Part shown: positions 27,452-36,600 of the stretch, in pieces
Layout: each line of letters starts with the position of its first letter
How positions within the stretch are numbered: position 1 is the first letter of the stretch
Origin: Halomonas ventosae
GTDB lineage: Bacteria > Pseudomonadota > Gammaproteobacteria > Pseudomonadales > Halomonadaceae
Assembly (NCBI RefSeq): GCF_004363555.1
Contig: NZ_SNZJ01000020.1
Coordinates: forward strand, 19,568-83,567
Reading direction: 5' to 3'
DNA length: 64,000 nucleotides
Notes under the pieces: generated by a model
The model's database searches: none
What the model saw: only the letters and a program-made list of their open reading frames with translations
Told to the model about the DNA's origin: nothing
Program-made: the position numbers and the translations under genes

Positions 27452-28381
27452 CTAGTCGACGTGCGTCACGGCCTGGCGGCGGGGATCGACATGCCAGGCC
27501 AGGCCGAGCCGCGCATTACGCTCCAGTTCGGCGATCACCTGGGCCCCCAGCAGCAGGATGATGGCGCCCACCTCCAGGCTCAGCAGCACCACCACCAGGG
27601 TCGCCAGGGAGCCGTATACCGCGTTCACCAGCGAGATGTTGGCAAAATAGAAGACCAGCAGCAGGCGCACCCCTTCCCATAGCAGGGCGGCGACGAACCC
27701 CCCCACCACGGCGCGACGCAGGGCGATCGTCACCACCGGCAGGAACTTGTAGATGGCGCTGAACAGCAGGAAGACGCCGAGGAAACTGGTCAGGTTGAGC
27801 ATCGGCTCGGAGAGGCTAGCCAGCGGGAGTTGGCGCTCGAACAGGGCCAGCCACAGGGCATTCATCGAGCTGACCAGGCTGACCAGTAGGGTCAGGGCCA
27901 GCAGGCCCGCCCCCAGCACCAGCATGAAGCCATAGGGCAGCAGCACCGAGACCCAGACACTGCGCCTGGGAAGGTGCGTATCCGGGGCGTGGAAGATGAT
28001 CGCCAGGGCGTCCTCGAGCATGCGAAAGGCGAAGGAGCTGAACAGCAGCAGCACCGGAAAACCCAGGATGCCGATCACGTCCCGGGAGTCGAGGAGGGTG
28101 CGTACCGCATCGAGCAGGATCTCTGCGTGCGCCGGTGCCAGGTGGCGCGCCTGGATGGTGAGCACCTCGAGCAGGTGCTGCTGGTCGGCCACACCGGCCA
28201 GCAGCACCACCATCAGCGAGAACAGTGGCACGATGGAGAGCAGGATGTTGTAGCCTACGCCACCGGCCAGCAGGATGCCACGGTTGCGCAGGAAGGCACA
28301 CAGCACGCGCCACAGGAAGTGCAGAATGCGCGGCAGCAGCGTAAAGATCAGGCGTCGGTAGCGAACGGGCGGTGATGTCAT
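27452..28381 (-). CDS. YihY/virulence factor BrkB family membrane protein
   Basis: 309 residues, six-helix inner-membrane protein. Diagnostic motifs are FLRNRGILLAGGVGYNILLSIVPLFSLMVV near the N-terminus, RMLEDALAIIFHAPD, and KFLPVVTIALRRAVVGGFVAALLWE near residue 210. It was once called ribonuclease BN, but that activity belongs to another protein. Its true function is unknown. It is convergent with the PLD gene and divergent from the YqhA-family gene. Confidence 0.9.
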   Translation of the reverse strand: MTSPPVRYRRLIFTLLPRILHFLWRVLCAFLRNRGILLAGGVGYNILLSIVPLFSLMVVLLAGVADQQHLLEVLTIQARHLAPAHAEILLDAVRTLLDSRDVIGILGFPVLLLFSSFAFRMLEDALAIIFHAPDTHLPRRSVWVSVLLPYGFMLVLGAGLLALTLLVSLVSSMNALWLALFERQLPLASLSEPMLNLTSFLGVFLLFSAIYKFLPVVTIALRRAVVGGFVAALLWEGVRLLLVFYFANISLVNAVYGSLATLVVVLLSLEVGAIILLLGAQVIAELERNARLGLAWHVDPRRQAVTHVD

Positions 28382-28494
28382 CGGGGCTGCCGTGCGAGAG
28401 TGCTTGCGTCATCATAGGCGTATCCGGCCTTGCCCCGTCAAACCCCGATACCGGCGCCCTCACTCGACGGTCCTGAACACACAAGGAGAGAACC

Positions 28495-29043
28495 ATGGAT
28501 CCGGATTCCCGGCCCGCGCGCAAGACGAGACGCAGTGAGCTCGAGCGCCACTTCGAGGCCTTCCTCTGGAGCTCCCGCCTGATGGTCCTGATGGCCGTGA
28601 TACCGGCCCTGCTGGGGGCGCTGGTGCTGTTCATCATCGCCAGTCTGGATATCCTCTCGGTACTGGCCGATACCTGGCGCCACTACACGGGCGGCGGCCC
28701 CGACATCCACAAGAGCGTCGTGACCGATATCATCGTCGCCGTGGATATCTACCTGATCGCCCTGGTGCTGATGATCTTCGGCCTGGGGGTCTACAAGCTC
28801 TTCGTCTCGCGCATCGAGCCCGCCGAGGGACGCGATCCCCAGCATCCCTTCAACGTCAGCTCCCTCGACCAGCTCAAGGACAAGATCGCCCGGGTGGTGA
28901 TCCTGGCCGTGATCATCGAGTTCTTCCGGGCCGTGGTGGGCATCAGCTTCGACACGCCGCGGGATGCCATCTATCTGGCGCTGTCGGTGCTGGCCCTGGC
29001 GCTCGCCCTCTACCTGATGGCGCTGGCACATAAGCAGGAGTGA
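28495..29043 (+). CDS. YqhA family (UPF0114) membrane protein
   Basis: 182 residues with four helices. Family motifs: ERHFEAFLWSSRLMVL at the N-terminus, DIIVAVDIYLIALVLMIFGLGVYKLFVS in the middle, and DKIARVVILAVIIEFFRAVV. Function is not established for this family. A strong AGGAGAG ribosome binding site precedes the start. Divergent from the YihY-family gene. Confidence 0.9.
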   Translation: MDPDSRPARKTRRSELERHFEAFLWSSRLMVLMAVIPALLGALVLFIIASLDILSVLADTWRHYTGGGPDIHKSVVTDIIVAVDIYLIALVLMIFGLGVYKLFVSRIEPAEGRDPQHPFNVSSLDQLKDKIARVVILAVIIEFFRAVVGISFDTPRDAIYLALSVLALALALYLMALAHKQE

Positions 29044-29244
29044 TGCCGGCCTTCTGTGCATACTGTGTCGGCTCAGCGCAGACCCTGGCGGACTGATACC
29101 GCTGTCTGGAGATGAGTGTGTGGCCTGCACCAGCAAACAGCAGGGTTGTCCCGTCACTGCTGCTCACTACACTTGAAATTGGCCAGAGGCCAGGAGTCGG
29201 GCGGATTTGCCCGCCTATGCATAGGCATCAGCAAGGAGAGCAAC

Positions 29245-29319
29245 GTGCGAAACATCATCTACATCATCGGCCTTATCGTGGTGGTGCTATTCATCCTGTC
29301 CATGCTGGGACTGCGTTGA
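29245..29319 (+). CDS. 24-residue single-helix membrane peptide
   Basis: GTG start with a clear AAGGAGAG ribosome binding site 6 nt upstream. The peptide is VRNIIYIIGLIVVVLFILSM followed by LGLR: a polar/charged N-terminus, one hydrophobic helix and a C-terminal Arg. Size and composition fit the class of tiny membrane proteins often missed by gene finders. It lies alone in the 340-bp gap between the yqhA-like gene and the serine hydrolase. Function unknown. Confidence 0.65.
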   Translation: MRNIIYIIGLIVVVLFILSMLGLR

Positions 29320-29383
29320 TCCACGCCCCCATCCTTAGTGGCAGGCCTGAAGGCTCTGTCCCCGCTGAACGAATTCAGGCGAA

Positions 29384-30421
29384 TCAATCCACGACGAGCA
29401 TGCCCTCGACGAGGGCATGCAGTTCCTGCTGGAACTGTCCGCCAGGAGACGGCGGCCGGGGATCTGCCGTGATCGCGACGGTGAGTCCTCGGTCTGGGAT
29501 CACGTAGAGCGCCTGTCCGCCGAAGCCACGCCCGTAGTAGGTTCGTTCCCCGGAAAGCTTGGTGATGAACCAGCCGTAGCCATAGCCGTCGCCGGTCCAG
29601 GGCGAGGTGCCGCGTGACTGCCAGGAGGTTTCGACCCAGCCCTTCGGTAACACCCGTGTGCCGTCGGAAATGCCGTCGTTGCGATAGAGTTCACCGATCT
29701 GGATCAGTGCCAGAGGCGAGAGCTGCATGTTGTTGCCGCCGAAATAGATGCCTTGAGGGTCGCGTGGCCAGGCGGGAACAGCGATAGCCAGCGGCTTGCC
29801 CAGCAGCCGTCTTGCCAGCGCCAGGGTGCTTTCGCCGCTGGCCTGGGTCAGCGCCGCCGAGAGCAGGTGGCTCGAGCCCGTGGAGTAGAGCATTCGTCCG
29901 CCCGGCTCATCGACGAAGGGACGCGACAGGGCATTTCGCACCCAATCGGGGCTGGCCACCCAGGCAGCGTAGTTGCTGCCTGAGGTGCGTTCGAGTCCGG
30001 CCTGCAGCGACAGCAGGTGCCCGACGGTGATCTCCCGGACGCGTGGGTCGGCACCGGCCGGCACCCTGTCGCCGAGCAGATCCACGATCGGCTGGTCGGC
30101 GGAGTCGATCACGCCTTGCTCGATGGCGGCGCCGACCAGCGCCGCCAGCACCGTCTTGGACAGCGACTTGATGTTGGTCGGCCGGTCGACTCCGGGCCCA
30201 CCATAGGCGCGTTCGAAGCGAATCTCACCCCGCTCGGACACCACCACGGCATGCAGGCGGTCGATACGCGAGGCCTGGGCGTCGAGGCGCTCCAGGCTGG
30301 TCTGACCGAGGGGCGGGTGTGACGTCTCGCCGGCTTGCGCATGGCATGGCGCTGCAGCAGCCAGCATAATGAGCAGCCCCAACAGGGGGCGAAGGGGATT
30401 CAAGAGGCGCAGGTTCGGCAT
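29384..30421 (-). CDS. Serine hydrolase, class C beta-lactamase fold
   Basis: 345 residues. Signal peptide (LGLLIMLAAAAPCHAQA), then the beta-lactamase/transpeptidase-like fold. The SxxK nucleophile motif is NIKSLSKTVLAALVG; the YxN position reads YST in MLYSTGSSHLLSAAL; the final strand motif is YYGRGFGGQALYVIPDRG. With Tyr present but Asn replaced, it is more likely an esterase or penicillin-binding-type enzyme than a true AmpC lactamase. Convergent with the peptide gene upstream. Confidence 0.87.
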   Translation of the reverse strand: MPNLRLLNPLRPLLGLLIMLAAAAPCHAQAGETSHPPLGQTSLERLDAQASRIDRLHAVVVSERGEIRFERAYGGPGVDRPTNIKSLSKTVLAALVGAAIEQGVIDSADQPIVDLLGDRVPAGADPRVREITVGHLLSLQAGLERTSGSNYAAWVASPDWVRNALSRPFVDEPGGRMLYSTGSSHLLSAALTQASGESTLALARRLLGKPLAIAVPAWPRDPQGIYFGGNNMQLSPLALIQIGELYRNDGISDGTRVLPKGWVETSWQSRGTSPWTGDGYGYGWFITKLSGERTYYGRGFGGQALYVIPDRGLTVAITADPRPPSPGGQFQQELHALVEGMLVVD

Positions 30422-30511
30422 CGGGACTCCTTGTCGGCCTTACGTGGAACCGACATTCGAGGCGTCAGTGCCATCAGGGTTCCATCTTTCTTCCATTGCC
30501 AGCGAGGCAGC

Positions 30512-31186
30512 ATGGCCAAGTTCGAAACGATCGGCACCGCCACCATTCCGGGGCAGGGCAGTGAGCTGAGGCTCCTGAAGCGCAACGACGAGTTCTCCAT
30601 CCGCATCGCCGGCAAGGCCGGCGAACTGATGAACACCCGCCTGCACGGCTCGGAGGATGCCCTGGCGGAGCTGGCCTGCCAGCGGGTCGCCGACCGCCCG
30701 GGTGCCCGAGTGCTGGTCGGGGGGCTGGGCATGGGCTTCACCCTGGCCGCGGCGCTCAAGGCGCTGGGCGAGGATGCCGAGGTCGTCGTCGCCGAGCTGG
30801 TGCCGGGGGTGGTGGAGTGGAACCGGGGGCCTCTGGGAGAGGCCGCCGGTCGCCCCCTCGACGACCCGCGCACTCGTGTCAGTCTCGGCGACGTCGGCGA
30901 ACTGTTGCGCCGTGAGCCGGGCGGCTTCGATGCCATCATGCTCGACGTGGACAATGGCCCCGAGGGGCTGACCCGCCGCGAGAACGACTGGCTCTACTCG
31001 CCGCGAGGGCTTGCCGCGGCCCAGCAGGCGCTGCGTCCCGACGGGGTGCTGGCGGTCTGGTCGGCCGGCCAGGACCCGGCCTTCACCGAGCGGTTGCGCC
31101 GTGTCGGCCTGCTGGTCGAGGAAGTGACGGTGCGTGCCCATCGCCCCGGCAAGGGGGCCAAGCACCGGATCTGGCTGGCCAGCTGA
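30512..31186 (+). CDS. Spermidine synthase-like SAM-dependent methyltransferase fold protein
   Basis: 224 residues. Glycine-rich nucleotide motif ARVLVGGLGMGFTLAAALKA, acidic VVVAELVPGVVEWNRG, and FDAIMLDVDNGPEGL, all as in the polyamine-synthase-like group. It lacks the N-terminal strand domain of full-length SpeE (about 285 residues) and the gatekeeping segment, so polyamine synthesis should not be assumed. arfB follows 54 bp downstream. Confidence 0.8.
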   Translation: MAKFETIGTATIPGQGSELRLLKRNDEFSIRIAGKAGELMNTRLHGSEDALAELACQRVADRPGARVLVGGLGMGFTLAAALKALGEDAEVVVAELVPGVVEWNRGPLGEAAGRPLDDPRTRVSLGDVGELLRREPGGFDAIMLDVDNGPEGLTRRENDWLYSPRGLAAAQQALRPDGVLAVWSAGQDPAFTERLRRVGLLVEEVTVRAHRPGKGAKHRIWLAS

Positions 31187-31240
31187 CGCATATCGTGCCC
31201 GATGTCGGTCGGGCCCACTTTCCACGACGAGGCAGACAGC

Positions 31241-31654
31241 ATGCTGGAACTCTCCCGCCAGGTGAGCATTCCCGACCACGAGATCGAGATGCAGGCCGTG
31301 CGCGCCCAGGGGGCCGGCGGACAGAACGTCAACAAGGTCGCCACCGCCATCCATCTGCGCTTCGATATCCAGGCATCGAGCCTGCCCGAAGGCTTCAAGG
31401 AAAAATTGCTGGCGCTGGGCGACCAGCGCATCACTCGCGACGGGGTGGTGATCATCAAGGCCCAGAGCCATCGCACCCAGGAGCGCAATCGCGCCGAGGC
31501 CCTGGCGCGGTTGAAGGCGCTGATCAAGAGCGTCATGTACGCTCCGAAGAAGCGCATCGCGACCCGCCCCAGCAAGGGTGCCAAGCAGCGCCGCCTGGAC
31601 AGCAAGAAGAAACGCGGCCGGCACAAGGCGTTGCGCGGCAAGGTTGAGACCTGA
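31241..31654 (+). CDS. arfB: Alternative ribosome-rescue factor / peptidyl-tRNA hydrolase ArfB (YaeJ)
   Basis: 137 residues. GGQ hydrolysis motif at residues 26-28 (RAQGAGGQNVNKVATAIHLR), then a basic tail rich in Lys/Arg (KGAKQRRLDSKKKRGRHK) that enters the empty mRNA channel of stalled ribosomes. It releases peptides from non-stop ribosomes independently of tmRNA. The start at 31241 (MLELSRQ) matches family length; an upstream in-frame ATG at 31202 would add 13 unconserved residues. Confidence 0.94.
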   Translation: MLELSRQVSIPDHEIEMQAVRAQGAGGQNVNKVATAIHLRFDIQASSLPEGFKEKLLALGDQRITRDGVVIIKAQSHRTQERNRAEALARLKALIKSVMYAPKKRIATRPSKGAKQRRLDSKKKRGRHKALRGKVET

Positions 31655-31776
31655 CGTTGATAGGCGCCACGGAGGTCAGGTGGCGACGTCTGACCGGACG
31701 TGTATGCTGGAAGTCGTGACCATGACGGCCGGCTGACGATGGCCGGTGACATTCAACCACGCAGGGGGATCTGCCA

Positions 31777-32856
31777 ATGGCCGATTCGTCGATGAGTGAG
31801 CTGTTCAAGGACAACCGCGTCAAGGCCCTGGCGGCCGTGGCGGTGGTTGCCATCATCTGGGCCCTGTTTGCCCAGTCCAGCGTCAGTTCCAGTAACGAGG
31901 CCCGCGAGTCGCTGCAGACGCGACTCGAGAACGTCCAGGCCGAGAACGAGTCCCTGTCCGGTCGCGTCGAGGAGCTCCAGAGTGCCGCCGGCAACGTCGA
32001 TGACCTGGAGGAGCGCCGCGGCGAGCTAGAGGAGCAGCAGCAGGCCGCAGAGTCCGAGCTTGCGAGTACCGAGGAGCAGGTGGCAGCCGCCCGCACCGAG
32101 CTGGAGGAAGCCCAGGCTTCGGTGGAGGCGGTGCAGGCCGACCTGGAAGCCCGCCAGGGTGAGCTGGTGGAAGCCGAAGAGGCTCTCGCTACCGCCCAGG
32201 AGGAGCGCCAGCAGGTCGCCCAGGCCCGTGACGAGGCCCAGGCCTCGCGTCAGGAGGCCGAGGAGGCCCGTCAGGCCGCCGAAGAGGCTCGCCAGCAAGC
32301 CGAGGAGGCCCGCCAGCAGGCCGAGCAGGAGCGCAGCGACGCCGTTGCCGCCCGCGATGAGGCCCGTGCCGAGCTCGAGGGCCTGCAGGAAGAGATCGCC
32401 ACGGCAGAGCAGAACCTCACCGGCATCAACGAGGAGATCGCGGCCCGGCAGGAGGAGCGCGATGCCCTCCAGCAGGAGCTCAGCGAGCTCGAGGCCAGCC
32501 GCAGTGAGGCGAGCGAGGCGCTTGAGGCGACCCGCGGTGAGCTGGAAGAGGCCAGGTCACAGGTCGATCAGGCTCGCGAGACGTTCAAGGACCTCGAGGT
32601 CGCCATCAAGGTCGGCCGTGAGGAGGTCGCCGAGATCGAGTCCCAGGTCGAGTCCCGCCAGTCCCAGCTCGAGCGCCTGGAAGGCCAGCTCGAGACCTGG
32701 CGCAACGAGCTGTCCCGTCTCGAGGAGAGTGTGCAGGCCGGAGAGCAGGGCGACGCTGCCACTCAGCAGCAGTCCGATAGCCAGGAAGATGACAACGGCG
32801 GAGCTGACCAGCCGGAAAGTGAGGCCGAGGAAGAGGAAGAAGGTAATAACGGCTGA
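31777..32856 (+). CDS. Membrane-anchored long coiled-coil protein
   Basis: 359 residues. A short cytoplasmic start and one helix (VKALAAVAVVAIIWALFA, ~16-33) are followed by ~290 residues of nearly unbroken heptads rich in Glu, Gln, Ala and Arg, including the repeats EEARQAAEEARQQAEEARQQ near 163-185. It ends in an acidic disordered tail (EAEEEEEGNNG). Topology suggests a periplasmic rod. No recognisable enzymatic domain. Strongly acidic, as expected in a halophile. A perfect 15-bp hairpin follows. Confidence 0.8.
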   Translation: MADSSMSELFKDNRVKALAAVAVVAIIWALFAQSSVSSSNEARESLQTRLENVQAENESLSGRVEELQSAAGNVDDLEERRGELEEQQQAAESELASTEEQVAAARTELEEAQASVEAVQADLEARQGELVEAEEALATAQEERQQVAQARDEAQASRQEAEEARQAAEEARQQAEEARQQAEQERSDAVAARDEARAELEGLQEEIATAEQNLTGINEEIAARQEERDALQQELSELEASRSEASEALEATRGELEEARSQVDQARETFKDLEVAIKVGREEVAEIESQVESRQSQLERLEGQLETWRNELSRLEESVQAGEQGDAATQQQSDSQEDDNGGADQPESEAEEEEEGNNG

Positions 32857-32880
32857 TCCCTTTCCCGGACGGTCCAGCAT

Positions 32881-32913
32881 GCATGACGGCGAGCCAAGGG
32901 CTCGCCGTCATGC
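32881..32913 (+). terminator. Hairpin terminator after the coiled-coil gene
   Basis: Perfect 15-bp stem, left arm 32881-32895 (GCATGACGGCGAGCC), AAG loop, right arm 32899-32913. The following T content is low (GTTC), so efficiency is uncertain. Confidence 0.7.
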
Positions 32914-32922
32914 GTTCAAGCA

Positions 32923-32953
32923 TTGCATGGCAGGGCGACCCGCCGGGTATACT
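32923..32953 (+). promoter_or_regulatory. Sigma-70-type promoter of mrp
   Basis: TTGCAT (32923-32928), 19-bp spacer, TATACT (32948-32953). Transcription would start near 32960, which makes the ATG at 32962 leaderless and favours the GTG start at 33004. Confidence 0.45.
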
Positions 32954-33003
32954 GACCCTTCATGCCGCTTGCGTGGCAACCCCAACAGCAGAAGGAGCGA
33001 GTC

Positions 33004-33807
33004 GTGATCGAAGGGGTCAAGCATATCGTCGCCGTGGCATCCGGCAAGGGCGGGGTGGGCAAGTCCACCGTGACCGTCAACCTGGCACTGGCCATGGCCG
33101 CCGAAAGCTATCGGGTGGGCATCCTGGATGCCGACATCTATGGCCCCAGCCAGGCCCAGATGCTCGGGGTGGGCGAGGGCGTGCGGCCTGAGTCCGCCGG
33201 CGAGAACCGCTTCAAGCCGCTCGAGGCCCATGGCATCCAGGCCATGTCCATGGCCTTCCTGGTCGACATCCGTGAGCCCATGGTCTGGCGTGGCCCCATG
33301 GTCGCCGGTGCCTTCCAGCAGATGCTGACCCAGACCGTCTGGGACGATCTGGACTACCTGTTCATCGACATGCCGCCGGGTACCGGCGACATCCAGTTGA
33401 CCCTGGCCCAGAAGGTGCCGGTGGACGGCGCGGTGATCGTCACCACGCCCCAGGACATTGCCCTGCTGGACGCACGCAAGGGCATCGAGATGTTCCGCAA
33501 GGTCAACGTGCCGGTGCTCGGGGTCGTGGAGAACATGAGCCTGCACATCTGCTCCAACTGCGGCCACAGCGAGCCGATCTTCGGCGAGGGCGGGGGCGAG
33601 CGCATTGCCCAGGAGTACGAGACCCAGGTGCTCGGTTGCCTGCCCCTGACCCTGTCGATCCGCGAGCAGGTGGATGGCGGGCGGCCCACCGTGGTGGCCG
33701 AACCCGAAGGCGAGGTGACGGCCACGTTCCGCGACATGGCGCGCCAGGTCGCGGAGCAGATCCGCGGGCAGGGTGCCGAGGGGCCGGAGATCTCGTTCAG
33801 CGAGTGA
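33004..33807 (+). CDS. mrp: Mrp/ApbC iron-sulfur cluster carrier ATPase
   Basis: 267 residues from the GTG at 33004. It loads [4Fe-4S] clusters onto target proteins. Deviant Walker A VASGKGGVGKSTVTVNLALA, LDADIYGPSQ, Walker B FIDMPPGTGDIQLTL, and the cluster-binding CxxC in ICSNCGHSEPIFGEGGG. The GTG has an AAGGAG site at good spacing, and the resulting start (MIEGVKHIVAVASGKGG) is the usual one. The ATG at 32962 would add 14 residues but sits at the predicted transcription start. The DUF59 domain of some Mrp proteins is absent. Confidence 0.93.
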   Translation: MIEGVKHIVAVASGKGGVGKSTVTVNLALAMAAESYRVGILDADIYGPSQAQMLGVGEGVRPESAGENRFKPLEAHGIQAMSMAFLVDIREPMVWRGPMVAGAFQQMLTQTVWDDLDYLFIDMPPGTGDIQLTLAQKVPVDGAVIVTTPQDIALLDARKGIEMFRKVNVPVLGVVENMSLHICSNCGHSEPIFGEGGGERIAQEYETQVLGCLPLTLSIREQVDGGRPTVVAEPEGEVTATFRDMARQVAEQIRGQGAEGPEISFSE

Positions 33808-33902
33808 CAAGGCTCACGCCGTGACCTTCCCCGCCGGGGCCGCTATGATGTGGCCCCGGTTTTCTTTCCCTGGTTTCCCCAGACACAGTTCAGGACGTTT
33901 CG

Positions 33903-34469
33903 ATGAGCATCAAAGCCGACAAGTGGATACGCCGCATGGCCGAGCGGGAAGGCATGATCGAGCCCTTCGAGCCCGACCAGGTACGCTACGAGAACGAGCG
34001 GCGGGTGATCTCCTATGGGACGTCCAGTTACGGCTACGACGTACGCTGTGCCGACGAGTTCAAGGTGTTCACCAACATCCACTCCGCGGTGGTGGACCCC
34101 AAGGGCTTCGACGAGAAGAGCTTCGTCGACATCAAGGGCGATGTCTGCGTGATTCCTCCCAACTCCTTCGCCCTGGCGCGCACCGTGGAGTACTTCCGCA
34201 TTCCGCGCAGCGTGCTGACCATCTGCCTGGGCAAGTCGACCTATGCCCGCTGCGGCATCATCGTCAACGTCACCCCGCTGGAACCCGAGTGGGAAGGGCA
34301 CGTGACCCTGGAATTCTCCAATACCACCAACCTGCCGGCGCGCATCTACGCCAACGAGGGCGTGGCACAGATGCTGTTCCTGGAGTCCGACGAGGTCTGC
34401 GAGACGTCTTACAAGGACCGTGGTGGCAAGTACATGGGGCAGCGTGGCGTGACCCTGCCGAGGACGTAA
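33903..34469 (+). CDS. dcd: dCTP deaminase
   Basis: 188 residues, family length. Trimeric enzyme making dUTP from dCTP for thymidylate synthesis. Motifs: [53 protein letters not shown] with the catalytic Glu, [23 protein letters not shown] and GVAQMLFLE. Transcribed with or after mrp; downstream are a bidirectional hairpin and an octamer array. Confidence 0.96.
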   Translation: MSIKADKWIRRMAEREGMIEPFEPDQVRYENERRVISYGTSSYGYDVRCADEFKVFTNIHSAVVDPKGFDEKSFVDIKGDVCVIPPNSFALARTVEYFRIPRSVLTICLGKSTYARCGIIVNVTPLEPEWEGHVTLEFSNTTNLPARIYANEGVAQMLFLESDEVCETSYKDRGGKYMGQRGVTLPRT

Positions 34470-34514
34470 GGGCCTCCGGCCAGCTTCAAGCGACAAGGTA
34501 CAAGTGACAAGAAA

Positions 34515-34540
34515 GCCCCACCGGTGAAAACCTGCGGGGC
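34515..34540. terminator. Bidirectional terminator between dcd and purN
   Basis: GCCCCACCGGT / ACCTGCGGGGC with a GAAA tetraloop; nine of eleven pairs form. A TTTCTT run follows on the purN side and GTTTGG on the dcd side. It sits between convergent genes. Confidence 0.55.
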
Positions 34541-34580
34541 GTTTGGTGGTGCTGGACGCCTTTCTACTTTTTCTTTCTAC

Positions 34581-34660
34581 TTGGCCGCTTGGCCGCTTGG
34601 CCGCTTGGCCGCTTGGCCGCTTGGCCGCTTGGCAGCTTGGCAGCTTGGCAGCTTGGCAGC
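34581..34660. repeat. Ten-copy octamer minisatellite beside the purN stop codon
   Basis: Six copies of TTGGCCGC (34581-34628) followed by four of TTGGCAGC (34629-34660), ending 2 bp before the purN stop. A pyrimidine tract (tttctactttttctttctac) precedes the array. Perfect 8-bp periodicity suggests recent slippage growth; copy number is likely to differ among strains. Confidence 0.95.
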
Positions 34661-34662
34661 TG

Positions 34663-35394
34663 TCAGTCCTCGTCCAGCTCCTCGGCGGCATCGGCATGGG
34701 AGAGCCGCATGCCGGTAGGCGGCAGGGCGACGCCGTCCATGGTGGCGCTGTCGCCCTTCAGCTGCAGGCGTCCCTCCAGGAACCAGCGCACGGCGATTGG
34801 ATAGATCAGGTGCTCCCGGGCCTGCACCTTGGCCTGGAGGCTCTCTTCCGAGTCATCCTCGGCGACGGCCACCTCGGCCTGGAGGGCGACCGGCCCGCCA
34901 TCCAGCTCCTCGGTGACGAAGTGAACGCTGCAGCCGTGTGCGGCCACGCCATCGGCCAGCGCGCGGGCATGGGTATGCAGGCCCTGGTAGTCGGGGAGGA
35001 GCGAGGGGTGGATGTTGAGCATCCGCCCGAGGAAGCGGTTGACGAATCGCGGGGTGAGAATGCGCATGAAGCCGGCCAGCACGATCAGGTCGGGCTCGTG
35101 GCGTTCGATGACCTTGATCAGGGCGCCATCGTAGGCGTCGCGGCTGTCGTACTCGCGATGCGGCAGGGCGACGGCATCGATGCCGGCATCCCTGGCACGC
35201 TTGAGTCCGTAGGCATCCGGCTGATTGGAGATCACCGCGACGATCTCGCCGCCGAGTTCGTCATGGCTCTGGGCGTCGATCAGCGCCTGGAGGTTGCTGC
35301 CGCTGCCGGAGATCAGCACCACCACCCGACGCGCCTCGCTGGCTTCGGGGGTGAAGGTATTCAGGGTATCGCTCTGGTAGTCGGTCCCGCTCAT
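34663..35394 (-). CDS. purN: Phosphoribosylglycinamide formyltransferase
   Basis: 243 residues. Transfers a formyl group from 10-formyl-THF to GAR in purine synthesis (third step). Motifs: [51 protein letters not shown], the catalytic Asn-His pair in [22 protein letters not shown], and [13 protein letters not shown]. About 25 residues longer than E. coli PurN because of an N-terminal extension and acidic tail. The start overlaps the purM stop by 4 bp. Confidence 0.96.
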   Translation of the reverse strand: MSGTDYQSDTLNTFTPEASEARRVVVLISGSGSNLQALIDAQSHDELGGEIVAVISNQPDAYGLKRARDAGIDAVALPHREYDSRDAYDGALIKVIERHEPDLIVLAGFMRILTPRFVNRFLGRMLNIHPSLLPDYQGLHTHARALADGVAAHGCSVHFVTEELDGGPVALQAEVAVAEDDSEESLQAKVQAREHLIYPIAVRWFLEGRLQLKGDSATMDGVALPPTGMRLSHADAAEELDED

Positions 35395-36464
35395 GCCCTC
35401 AGGTTCTCCAGCTGGACCTGCTCCTCGGCGTCGCCCCGTGTGGTGACCTCGCCGATGCGGTGGACCGTCTCGCCCTGGGCCTGCAGGTGGGCACGGGCCT
35501 GGTCGGCCTTCTCCGCCGGGACCACGATCACCATGCCGATGCCGCAGTTGAGCACCCGGTGCATCTCCTGCTCCTCGACGTTGCCCTGCTGCTGGAGCCA
35601 GTCGAACACGGCTGGACGCGTCCAGCTGGACGCATCGATGCGTGCCGCCAGGGTCTCGGGCAGCACGCGGGGGATATTCTCGGTGAGGCCGCCACCGGTG
35701 ATATGCGACAGGGCATGCACCGGGATGTCGGTCTCCTTGAGCAGGGAGAGCAGCGGCTTGACATAGATGCGCGTGGGCGCGAGAAGGGCCTCGCCCAGCG
35801 GCCGGCCGTCGATGGCGGTGTCCAGCGAGGCGTCGCTGACCTCCAGGATCTTGCGGATCAGCGAGTAGCCGTTGGAGTGGGGGCCGGAGGAGGCCAGGCC
35901 GAGCAGCACGTCCCCCTCGCCGACCTTCTTGCCGTCGAGGATCTCGGACTTTTCCACCACGCCGACGCAGAAGCCGGCGAGGTCGTAGTCGCTGCCCTCG
36001 TACATGCCGGGCATCTCGGCGGTTTCGCCGCCTACCAGGGCGCATCCGGCCTGCTCGCAGCCCTCGCCGATACCGGTCACCACGTCGGCGGCGATATCCA
36101 CGTCCAGCTTGCCCGTGGCATAGTAGTCGAGGAAAAACAGGGGCTCCGCGCCTGCCACGACCAGGTCGTTGACGCACATGGCCACCAGATCGATACCGAT
36201 GGTGTCATGGCGACCGAGATCCATGGCCAGGCGCAGCTTGGTGCCGACGCCGTCGGTGCCGGAAACCAGCACCGGTTCCCGGTAGCCGGCCGGCAGCTCG
36301 CAAAGGGCGCCGAAACCGCCCAGGCCGCCCATCACCTCGGGGCGGGTAGTGCGTTTGGCGACGCCCTTGATGCGGTCGACCAGGGCATTGCCGGCATCGA
36401 TATCGACACCGGCGTCCTTGTAGCTGAGCGATGCCCCGGTCGGGCGATGGGTGGAATCGGTCAT
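35391..36464 (-). CDS. purM: Phosphoribosylformylglycinamidine cyclo-ligase
   Basis: 357 residues. ATP-dependent ring closure giving AIR, the fifth step of purine synthesis. Motifs: [80 protein letters not shown] and [20 protein letters not shown]. Forms the common purM-purN operon. Divergent from the AI-2E-family permease over a 136-bp gap that must hold its promoter. Confidence 0.97.
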   Translation of the reverse strand: MTDSTHRPTGASLSYKDAGVDIDAGNALVDRIKGVAKRTTRPEVMGGLGGFGALCELPAGYREPVLVSGTDGVGTKLRLAMDLGRHDTIGIDLVAMCVNDLVVAGAEPLFFLDYYATGKLDVDIAADVVTGIGEGCEQAGCALVGGETAEMPGMYEGSDYDLAGFCVGVVEKSEILDGKKVGEGDVLLGLASSGPHSNGYSLIRKILEVSDASLDTAIDGRPLGEALLAPTRIYVKPLLSLLKETDIPVHALSHITGGGLTENIPRVLPETLAARIDASSWTRPAVFDWLQQQGNVEEQEMHRVLNCGIGMVIVVPAEKADQARAHLQAQGETVHRIGEVTTRGDAEEQVQLENLRA

Positions 36465-36600
36465 GTCGCTTCCTGTATGAGAATGGCGGTCGCGATGCCT
36501 GTCGCAGGGCGACGCGCAACGGTCAGGTTCGGGGAACGAATTGTAGCATCACGGCGCGCGGCTGGCAGCCCGCCGGCCGCGCCGACACAGGGAGGAAGCG

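Noticed and set aside
29384..30421. Calling the serine hydrolase an AmpC beta-lactamase
   Set aside because: SxxK is present, but the YxN position reads YST and there is no adjacent ampR; resistance function is not supported.
34581..34660. CRISPR-like array
   Set aside because: Contiguous 8-bp units without spacers and no cas genes; a minisatellite.
34663..36177. A 504-codon frame that would extend purN across purM
   Set aside because: The upstream half is a Gly/Arg-rich shadow of purM. The real purN start at 35394 overlaps the purM stop, as is usual.
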